DNA of 7,386 nt from an uncultured Eggerthellaceae bacterium (GTDB lineage: Bacteria; Actinomycetota; Coriobacteriia; Coriobacteriales; Eggerthellaceae): the NCBI GenBank assembly GCA_948829205.1, contig CAQLOA010000048.1, positions 1-7,386 of the forward strand, given 5' to 3'. How positions within the stretch are numbered: the stretch's first letter is position 1; each line of letters starts with the position of its first letter. Positions 1 through 5,557 of the stretch are shown piece by piece. Both the position numbers and the translations under genes were made by a program. Below the pieces are notes generated by a model. That model did no database searches. It was given only the letters and a program-made list of their open reading frames with translations, and had not been told where the DNA came from.

Positions 1-8
1 GCGACGAG

Positions 9-1856
9 GTGAGCTATCCCATAAAGCTCGAGACGGTCGAGCTAAACGCCAGGCGCCCGTTCGACTTCAGCTGGCTGCGCTTCGTCGGGGCGCTCGGCGT
101 CCTTCTGCTCGTGTACGCCTTCAGGCCGTCGTCGTCCGTCTACCGCATAAGCCTGGTTGGCGACCCCCGCAAGGCAAAGGCGGGGATAGTCGCCACGGTG
201 GCTCTGGAATGCGCCCTGCTGACGGGGTTCCTGCTTTTCGGGTCGAACCTGGTTGGAATCGCCACATCCGCCTACAACCAGGGGGAATGGGACGGGACGT
301 CCATAGTCAACACGTTCGAGGTCGGCGGCGACAACGCCCAGCAGTACGCCGAGCTCGCCCGCGCCATGGCCGAGGGGCGCCTCTACCTCGACGAGGAGCC
401 GCCCGACTGGCTCAAGGAGATGAGCACCCCTTACGACAAGGGGGCGCGCGACGAGCTGCAGAAGGAGACGGGCGAGGACTACCTGTTCGACGTCGCCTAC
501 TACGACGGCCATTACTACGTATACTTCGGCGTGGTGCCCGTCATCTTGTTCTACCTTCCGTTCTACCTTCTCACGGGGGCCAACTTCCCGACGGCGTTAG
601 GGGTGCTGGTCGCGCTTCTCGCGTTCGTGACGGGCGCATCCGCGCTGCTCGACCGGTTCGCGCGCTACCACTTCAAGCGCGTGTCGCTGGGGCTGTACGT
701 GCTCATGCAGGTTTCGCTGGTGACGGGTTGCGGCATCCTCTACCTGGCCAAGTTCCCGACCTTCTACTCGCTGCCTCTGGCCTGCGGGCTGGCGTTCTCG
801 GCCTGGGGTCTCTACTTCTGGATGTGCGGCAGGTCGGCCCGAAGGCGCACGCACCTGCAGCGCTGCGCGTTCTTCGCGGCAGGGTCGCTCTGCATGGCGC
901 TCGTCGCGGGATGCCGGCCTCAGCTGCTCATGCTGTCGCTTCTGGCATTCCCGCTGTTCTGGCGTCCGTACGTGAAGGAGAGGCGCATCCTCAGGCGAAA
1001 GGGCCTGGTGGAGTTCGCATGCCTTATAGGCCCTTACATCGTGGTTGCGGCGCTGATAATGCTCTACAACCACGCCAGGTTCGGAAGCTTCACCGACTTC
1101 GGGGCCAACTACAACCTCACTGTGAACGACATGACGAAGAGGGGATGGGTGCTCGGGCGGTTTGCGCCGGCGTTCTTCGCCTACTTCCTGCAGTTCCCCA
1201 ACATGTGCGGCGAGTTCCCGTTCCTGCATCCTGCGGATTTCGCCACCACCTACATGGGACAGACCATCAAGGAGGCCACCTTCGGCGGCATCTTCGCTTG
1301 CTATCCGGTGCTGTGGGTGCTCTTCTTCGCCGCTCCCATCGTGAGGCTTAGGAACAATCAGCGCGAGACGAACACGATTACGGGGGTGATCGGCGTGCTG
1401 CTGGCGTCCGGCGTCGTGATCGCCATGGTGGACGCGCAGATGGCCGGCATCCTGCAGCGGTACTATGCCGACTTCAGCTTCATGTTCTATGCGGCCGTGG
1501 TACTTCTGGTGTTCATCGTCAATGAGAACATAGCAGGTCAGATTCCGCCGCTTTCGTCGTTCTATCCTTCCGCCGCGCCGGCCTTCGACAGGTACTATGC
1601 CGTGAGGCACCCGCTCAAGGTCGCGAAGGCGAGGGTTTCCCGCCGCAAGGCCGCCTTGGGCAAACGGCACGACGCGATCCTGTACAGGAGCGGCGCTCTT
1701 CCGCGCGACCTGCTGATGAAGACACTTATAGTGCTGGTCACCATCGGCGTGGTGTACAGCACGCTCCTCTGCTTCGTTCCCGAGACGGGATGGTATTCGG
1801 ACGTGTATCCGTGGGCATATCAAGACGTTTTGGAAACCATAAGGTTCTGGACGTAG
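9..1856 (+). CDS. Polytopic membrane protein, GT-C (GT39/PMT-like) glycosyltransferase candidate, probably 5'-partial
   Basis: I see about twelve hydrophobic segments, roughly at residues 23-38, 58-84, 171-190, 193-214, 225-247, 253-273, 285-318, 334-353, 382-396, 424-446, 457-474, 486-505 and 569-590. Between segments two and three lies a long polar loop (85-168) with GGDNAQQYAELARAMAEG followed by YLDEEPP. This acidic first-loop motif is typical of GT-C enzymes, where an Asp acts in sugar transfer from a lipid-phosphate donor; D108 is the candidate. YYVYFGVVPV (169-178) and YNHARFGSFTDFG (353-365) resemble motifs of actinobacterial GT39-like proteins. A role in extracytoplasmic glycosylation of cell-wall polymer or protein is inferred; donor and acceptor are unknown. 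The GTG at 9 gives the listed start, but the frame is open through the first bases (GAC GAG before GTG) and no ribosome binding site is visible, so the gene probably begins upstream. It ends with TAG, 58 bp before nagB. Confidence 0.6.
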   Translation: MSYPIKLETVELNARRPFDFSWLRFVGALGVLLLVYAFRPSSSVYRISLVGDPRKAKAGIVATVALECALLTGFLLFGSNLVGIATSAYNQGEWDGTSIVNTFEVGGDNAQQYAELARAMAEGRLYLDEEPPDWLKEMSTPYDKGARDELQKETGEDYLFDVAYYDGHYYVYFGVVPVILFYLPFYLLTGANFPTALGVLVALLAFVTGASALLDRFARYHFKRVSLGLYVLMQVSLVTGCGILYLAKFPTFYSLPLACGLAFSAWGLYFWMCGRSARRRTHLQRCAFFAAGSLCMALVAGCRPQLLMLSLLAFPLFWRPYVKERRILRRKGLVEFACLIGPYIVVAALIMLYNHARFGSFTDFGANYNLTVNDMTKRGWVLGRFAPAFFAYFLQFPNMCGEFPFLHPADFATTYMGQTIKEATFGGIFACYPVLWVLFFAAPIVRLRNNQRETNTITGVIGVLLASGVVIAMVDAQMAGILQRYYADFSFMFYAAVVLLVFIVNENIAGQIPPLSSFYPSAAPAFDRYYAVRHPLKVAKARVSRRKAALGKRHDAILYRSGALPRDLLMKTLIVLVTIGVVYSTLLCFVPETGWYSDVYPWAYQDVLETIRFWT

Positions 1857-1872
1857 CACGCGGGCCGTCGAA

Positions 1873-1881
1873 TGCTATCTT
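1873..1881 (+). promoter_or_regulatory. Possible extended -10 promoter of nagBA
   Basis: TGCTATCTT fits the extended -10 pattern TGnTATAAT with four of six hexamer matches. I see no convincing -35 box, which extended -10 promoters can lack. Transcription would start near 1888, leaving a leader of about 27 nt with the ribosome binding site at 1905-1910. A 5-bp inverted repeat, TTTGC at 1880-1884 and GCAAA at 1899-1903, surrounds the predicted start and could be an operator. Both are weak signals, and read-through from the upstream gene is an alternative. Confidence 0.3.
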
Positions 1882-1904
1882 TGCAGGAAAGGCATCAGGC
1901 AAAT

Positions 1905-1910
1905 AGGAGG
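1905..1910 (+). promoter_or_regulatory. Ribosome binding site of nagB
   Basis: A perfect AGGAGG lies 4 nt before the ATG at 1915. The spacing is a little short but it fixes this start. Confidence 0.8.
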
Positions 1911-1914
1911 ACCG

Positions 1915-2643
1915 ATGAGAATTGTTGTTGCCGACGACTACAAGGCGATGAGCCGCATCGCAGCCGACGAGATTGAGGAGCTTCTGCTTTCAGAACCCCA
2001 GTGCGTACTGGGGCTTGCCACCGGGTCCACGCCGCTTGGGCTTTACGCCGACCTGGTGTCCGACTTCGAGCAGGGCAAGATAAGCTTCAAGGACGTCACC
2101 ACCTTCAACCTTGACGAGTACTGCGGGCTTGGAGACGACAACCCCCAGGGGTACCGCTACTTCATGAACGCGAACCTCTTCGACAAGGTCGACGTCAAGG
2201 GCGCGTCCACCCACGTGCCCCAGGGACGTGCCGGCGACCTTGAGGCCGAGTGCGCGAAGTATGACAAGATGATCGAGGACGCGGGCGGCATCGACCTTCA
2301 GCTGCTCGGGTTGGGACATAACGGGCACATTGGCTTCAACGAGCCATGCGACGAGTTCCCGAAGGGAACCCATGTCGTCGACCTAACGATGAGCACTATC
2401 AACGCGAACAGCCGCCTGTTCGACTCCGCCGAGGAGGTTCCCAGGCAGGCGATAACCATGGGCATCGGCACCATAATGGCGGCGAGAAGGGTGCTGGTGG
2501 TGGCAAGCGGCAAGGACAAGGCCGCCATAGTCAGGAAGGCGTTCCTGGGGCCTGTCACGCCTGAGGTTCCGGCTTCTATCCTGCAGTTCCACCCGGACGC
2601 GATGGTCGTGGTGGACGAGGAGGCCGCATCCGAGCTGGTGTAG
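1915..2643 (+). CDS. nagB: Glucosamine-6-phosphate deaminase (NagB)
   Basis: This cytosolic enzyme converts glucosamine-6-phosphate to fructose-6-phosphate and ammonia, the step that brings amino sugars into glycolysis. At 242 residues it matches the short Gram-positive form (Bacillus subtilis NagB is about this size) and lacks the C-terminal extension of the 266-residue Escherichia coli enzyme, so hexosamine allostery of the E. coli kind is not expected (inference). The phosphate-binding loop LATGSTP is at 34-40. FNLDEY (64-69) holds D67, equivalent to E. coli D72. GLGHNGHIGFNEP (132-144) holds H138 and E143, equivalent to H143 and E148. N136 replaces E. coli D141, as in other Gram-positive NagB proteins. 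The start is ATG with AGGAGG upstream. nagA follows after 40 bp, so the two are probably cotranscribed. No uptake system or NagC/NagR-type regulator is in the window. Confidence 0.96.
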   Translation: MRIVVADDYKAMSRIAADEIEELLLSEPQCVLGLATGSTPLGLYADLVSDFEQGKISFKDVTTFNLDEYCGLGDDNPQGYRYFMNANLFDKVDVKGASTHVPQGRAGDLEAECAKYDKMIEDAGGIDLQLLGLGHNGHIGFNEPCDEFPKGTHVVDLTMSTINANSRLFDSAEEVPRQAITMGIGTIMAARRVLVVASGKDKAAIVRKAFLGPVTPEVPASILQFHPDAMVVVDEEAASELV

Positions 2644-2668
2644 CGGCGTAGGTGCGCCGTTCGACTAC

Positions 2669-2674
2669 AGGAGG
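2669..2674 (+). promoter_or_regulatory. Ribosome binding site of nagA
   Basis: AGGAGG lies 9 nt before the ATG at 2684. It sits in the 40-bp gap after nagB, supporting independent re-initiation on a shared nagB-nagA message. Confidence 0.75.
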
Positions 2675-2683
2675 AAGATCGTC

Positions 2684-3820
2684 ATGGGCACAACCACTCA
2701 ACTGTCGGGCATAGTCGGCGGCGAGGTGTTCGACGGAAGCGGGTTCGTACGCAAGGACGTCGGCATAGCCGTCGAGCGCTTCGGCGCACCGTCCGAAGGC
2801 GAGGAGCTGGACGCTGCGGGGTGCTACGTCATCCCTGGGCTGGTGGACATCCATTTCCACGGAAGCGCCGGAGGCGACATGTCCGACGGCGACGTGGAAG
2901 GCCTGCACAAGATGGGGGCCTACGAGGCCTCGCGCGGCATCACCGCCATGTGCCCTGCCACCATGACCCTTTCCGAGGCGCAGCTGACGCAGGCTGCGAA
3001 GGCGGCAGCGGAATACATTCCCGCCGCCGACGAGGCCGACCTTGTGGGAATAAACATGGAAGGCCCCTTCATCTCGCCAAGCAAGGTGGGGGCCCAGAAC
3101 CCGCAGCACGTGCGCAATGCCGCTGTGGACGAGTTTGAAAGGCTGCAGAAGGCCTCGGGAGGCCTCATCAAGTTGGTCGACATAGCCCCCGAGGAGCCCG
3201 GAGCCGATGGGTTCATGAGGGCGCTGTCCAAGGACGTGCGCATATCGGTCGCGCATACCTGCACCGACTACGACACCGCATGCAGGGCATTCGATGCGGG
3301 CGCAAGCCACATCACGCACCTCTACAACGCCATGGACCCGATGCATCACAGGAACCCGGGCCCGATTCCGGCAGGGGCCGAACGCGACCACGTCATGGCC
3401 GAGGTGATAGCCGACGGCATCCACATCCATCCCGCAATGGTGCGACTGGCCTTCAACATGTTCGGAGACGACAGGATGGTGCTGGTCAGCGACACCCTGC
3501 GCGCCGCCGGAATGGGCGACGGCGTCTACGACCTTGGCGGCCAGGACGTCACCGTGAAGGGCTACGAGGCTCGCATAGACAACGGTGCGCTGGCGGGTTC
3601 GGTCAGCGACCTGATGCGATGCCTGTACGTGGCCGTGAAGGACATGGGCATACCGCTGGAAAGCGCCGTGAAGGCGGCGTCAGCGAATCCGGCCCGCGCC
3701 ATTGGAGTCGACGGCGACTATGGCTCCATCGCGGAGGGCAAGGTGGCCGACGCCGTGCTGCTCGAGAAGGGCACGCTGCGGGTCAAGGCCGTCGTCCTGC
3801 GCGGCCGTCTGATCGACTGA
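2684..3820 (+). CDS. nagA: N-acetylglucosamine-6-phosphate deacetylase (NagA)
   Basis: This amidohydrolase-fold enzyme removes acetate from GlcNAc-6-phosphate, yielding glucosamine-6-phosphate for NagB. Its 378 residues match the family (382 in Escherichia coli). PGLVDIHFHG (51-60) supplies an HxH pair (H57, H59) as in two-metal Gram-positive members, where E. coli has Q and N. MEGPF (125-129) supplies the metal ligand E126. AHTCTD (190-195) supplies H191. THLYNAM (211-217) supplies H212. DGIHIHP (244-250) supplies H247, which contacts substrate in the family. The catalytic Asp is D270 in VSDTLRAAGM (268-277). NGALAGSVSDL (300-310) and the C-terminal EGKVADAVLL strand (351-360) are also typical. 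All key residues are present. The order nagB-nagA resembles the E. coli operon. The gene ends 42 bp from the convergent peptidase gene, with no strong terminator between them. Confidence 0.95.
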   Translation: MGTTTQLSGIVGGEVFDGSGFVRKDVGIAVERFGAPSEGEELDAAGCYVIPGLVDIHFHGSAGGDMSDGDVEGLHKMGAYEASRGITAMCPATMTLSEAQLTQAAKAAAEYIPAADEADLVGINMEGPFISPSKVGAQNPQHVRNAAVDEFERLQKASGGLIKLVDIAPEEPGADGFMRALSKDVRISVAHTCTDYDTACRAFDAGASHITHLYNAMDPMHHRNPGPIPAGAERDHVMAEVIADGIHIHPAMVRLAFNMFGDDRMVLVSDTLRAAGMGDGVYDLGGQDVTVKGYEARIDNGALAGSVSDLMRCLYVAVKDMGIPLESAVKAASANPARAIGVDGDYGSIAEGKVADAVLLEKGTLRVKAVVLRGRLID

Positions 3821-3862
3821 GTGCGGGGAAACCTGTCTGGTTGGCGTAGGGGCGCAGACAAG

Positions 3863-4609
3863 CTAGGCGCTGAAGGCCCAGATGTTGTCGCACTGTGAGA
3901 TGACGCGACCAAGGTCCCACGACGCGTTCGTGCGGTCCTCCGAGTTGGGGTCGCGTATCTCTACCGTGCCGTCTGCGTTCAGGCCTGCGAGCACTATGAA
4001 GTGCCCTTCGGTCGTGAAGTCGCCCTCGTGCACGCTGCATACGACAGGCTCTCCAGCAAGAAGGTGGCTCTCCACTGACTCGGCGCTTGCGGGGACTTCC
4101 TCGGAACGAAGGCCGAGAAGTCCTGCGCCCTGGCTCATCAGAAGCCACGAGGTCACGCCTTCGTCGACGAAGCCGTTCAGCTCCGAGAACTCCGACATGC
4201 CACGCGGGTCCAGGTCGGTTGCGCCGGTGAGCGCCACATAGACCATCGAAAGGCACGTGGGCCCGCAGCCGTGCGTCGATATCGACCCGTCGGCGTAGGG
4301 TGCGGAGGCCCATTCGGCGTCGGTTTGGAAAAGCGCTGGGATCGAGCCAGCCTGCCACTCGCTTCTGGGCGTGCTTCCCCCGGTTTCGCTCCTGGGCAGC
4401 TGCTTCATGGCGAATCCGCCCTTGCCGCCGCGGGCAGCGTCTTCTGACGGATCGTGTCCCGTTCCTCCGAAAAGCGTCAGCGCGATTCCTATGGCGAGAA
4501 CGGCAAGCACCATGACGCACAGCAGGACGACCACCTTCAACGGGGCCATGGCATGGTCGGGTTCGCGATGCCTCATGTAACGTTCGGGTATGTTTGCGTC
4601 GTGTGTCAT
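3863..4609 (-). CDS. Membrane-anchored C39-like cysteine peptidase
   Basis: The protein has 248 residues with one hydrophobic segment at 24-47 after a charged N-terminus. This predicts a type II anchor with the rest outside the cell, including a low-complexity linker (50-88) and a peptidase domain (89-248). The domain fits the C39-like (Peptidase_C39_2) papain-fold group: SIPALFQTDAEWASAPY (89-105) carries the likely oxyanion-hole Q95, THGCGPTCLSMV (112-123) the nucleophile C115, EGHFIVLAG (201-209) the general-base H203, and IRDPNS (218-223) the third polar residue, D220 or N222. The substrate is unknown. Unlike bacteriocin transporters there is no ABC domain. The ATG at 4609 is preferred because AAAGGGG lies 7 nt upstream. 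An in-frame ATG at 4675 would add 22 basic residues and run into the phased operator array, so it is unlikely. The gene is divergent from the two-component genes, suggesting control by them (inference). Confidence 0.82.
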   Translation of the reverse strand: MTHDANIPERYMRHREPDHAMAPLKVVVLLCVMVLAVLAIGIALTLFGGTGHDPSEDAARGGKGGFAMKQLPRSETGGSTPRSEWQAGSIPALFQTDAEWASAPYADGSISTHGCGPTCLSMVYVALTGATDLDPRGMSEFSELNGFVDEGVTSWLLMSQGAGLLGLRSEEVPASAESVESHLLAGEPVVCSVHEGDFTTEGHFIVLAGLNADGTVEIRDPNSEDRTNASWDLGRVISQCDNIWAFSA

Positions 4610-4616
4610 GAACGTT

Positions 4617-4623
4617 CCCCTTT
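4617..4623 (-). promoter_or_regulatory. Ribosome binding site of the C39-like peptidase gene
   Basis: Read on the minus strand, AAAGGGG lies 7 nt before the ATG at 4609. This selects that start over the longer frame beginning at 4675. Confidence 0.55.
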
Positions 4624-4652
4624 CCGTTGCACGAGAATCGTACCCGCGACGG

Positions 4653-4714
4653 TGCTTAAGAGTCCCATATCGCATGCTTAAGGTTCCTTATCCTTTCCTT
4701 ACGCATTCCTTAAG
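4653..4714. promoter_or_regulatory. Helically phased CTTA/TTCCTTA box array, probable response-regulator operator
   Basis: TTCCTTA occurs perfectly three times, at 4684-4690, 4695-4701 and 4706-4712, with a period of exactly 11 bp. TGCTTAAG occurs at 4653-4660 and 4675-4682, exactly 22 bp apart. The core CTTA therefore starts at 4655, 4677, 4687, 4698 and 4709, all on about one face of the helix. Direct repeats at 10-11 bp are how dimers of OmpR/PhoB-family regulators bind, and such a regulator is encoded next door at 4775. The array lies about 60-120 bp upstream of the regulator's predicted transcription start. On the minus strand it ends 12 bp before a possible -10 (TACGAT, 4642-4637) for the peptidase gene, a PhoB-box-like geometry. 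The repeats are seen directly; binding is inferred. Confidence 0.65.
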
Positions 4715-4739
4715 ATGCGCATGCGCGGGAGTGCTTTTC

Positions 4740-4768
4740 GTGAGAGGAGGCGGTTTGGGGGATACAAT
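4740..4768 (+). promoter_or_regulatory. Sigma-70-type promoter of the two-component operon
   Basis: GTGAGA (4740-4745, four of six matches to TTGACA) and TACAAT (4763-4768, five of six matches to TATAAT) are separated by 17 bp, the optimal spacing. Transcription would start about 7 nt after the -10, at or next to A4775, the first base of the regulator's ATG. This implies a leaderless message. The weak -35 suits activation from the upstream box array. Confidence 0.55.
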
Positions 4769-4774
4769 TCACGT

Positions 4775-5557
4775 ATGGAAACCCAGCAGGAAAACGCAAC
4801 GCGGGCAGAAGGCCTCCACGACGGCCAGGCGATGCGCGCCGTCCCCAGGCTTCTCGTCGTCGACGACGAGGCGGCCATCGCCGACCTCGTAGCCGGAGTG
4901 TTCAAGGCCGAAGGAATGGACGTATTCGCATTCACCGACCCGCACGATGCCCTGAGGTCGCTGGAAGCCAACGAATACGACCTGGCGATAGTCGACATCA
5001 TGATGCCGGTCATGGACGGCTACGAGCTGTGCCGCAACGTCCGCAAGACGTCCGACATGCCCATCGTGTTCCTTTCCGCCAAGGACGCCGAGGCCGACAT
5101 CGTGGCGGGGTTCACGATAGGCGCCGACGACTACGTCACGAAGCCCTTCAAGCCTCGCGAGCTGGTGGCGCGTGTGAAGGCCCATATCCGCAGGCATTCG
5201 AAGTCCGCCTCCGGCGCGTCTGACGACTCGTCCATCCTGCGCGCCCAGGGGCTCGAGGTCGACGTGCGCGAGCATGTGGCATCGCTGCACGACGTCCCGC
5301 TGCAGCTGACTCCCAAGGAGTTCGACATACTCGTGCAGCTGTTGGAAAGGAAGGGGCAGCCCGTGCCTTCGGCGCAGCTGTACGAGGCGGCCTGGGGCGA
5401 GCCCGCGAACGCCTCGTCGTCGAACACCGTTATGGTGCACATACGACACCTGCGCTGCAAGCTTGCCAAGGTCGACTCGTCTGCGGAAATCATAGAAACC
5501 GCCTGGGGAGTGGGATACCGCATCGCCTATGATAAGTCCGGCGGCAAAGATGGCTGA
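4775..5557 (+). CDS. OmpR/PhoB-family response regulator, VanR-like
   Basis: This 260-residue cytosolic transcription factor is the probable partner of the kinase encoded just downstream. The receiver domain spans about 24-140: acidic pocket D30-D31 in LLVVDDEAA, phosphoacceptor D74 in LAIVDIMMP (70-78), S101 in FLSAKD, and K123 in DDYVTKPFKPREL (118-130). The winged-helix DNA-binding domain spans about 157-253, with LTPKEFDIL (178-186), recognition helix NTVMVHIRHLRCKL (217-230) and AWGVGYRI (243-250). From memory it reads close to enterococcal VanR, for instance GADDYVTKPF and VHIRHLR. The ATG at 4775 has no ribosome binding site but lies at the predicted transcription start, so leaderless translation is proposed. 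It adds about 20 residues ahead of the receiver. The alternative ATG at 4832 gives 241 residues, nearer the family norm, also with a weak site. The stop overlaps the kinase start by 8 bp. Confidence 0.93.
   Translation: METQQENATRAEGLHDGQAMRAVPRLLVVDDEAAIADLVAGVFKAEGMDVFAFTDPHDALRSLEANEYDLAIVDIMMPVMDGYELCRNVRKTSDMPIVFLSAKDAEADIVAGFTIGADDYVTKPFKPRELVARVKAHIRRHSKSASGASDDSSILRAQGLEVDVREHVASLHDVPLQLTPKEFDILVQLLERKGQPVPSAQLYEAAWGEPANASSSNTVMVHIRHLRCKLAKVDSSAEIIETAWGVGYRIAYDKSGGKDG

Noticed and set aside
597..1859. Long minus-strand open frame opposite the membrane protein gene
   Set aside because: It has Arg/His/Glu-rich composition typical of the antisense frame of a GC-rich gene, no recognisable domain, and the plus-strand frame has clear membrane segments.
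3834..3860. TGTCTG/CAGACA inverted repeat between the convergent nagA and peptidase genes, as a bidirectional terminator
   Set aside because: The stem is only 6 bp with a 15-nt loop and no T-run on either strand, so it is too weak to call.
4610..4675. Longer N-terminus for the peptidase from the ATG at 4675 on the minus strand
   Set aside because: The added residues are basic and uninformative, the region overlaps the operator array, and the ATG at 4609 has a better ribosome binding site. An AAGGAA before 4675 comes from the repeat array itself.
4745..4750. AGGAGG as ribosome binding site for the response regulator
   Set aside because: It is 24 nt from the ATG at 4775, with no in-frame start codon at normal spacing, and it lies within the promoter spacer.
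4715..4774. Longer response regulator starting at the ATG at 4715
   Set aside because: It would add an Arg-rich stretch that runs through the predicted promoter; no family member has such an extension and no ribosome binding site precedes it.
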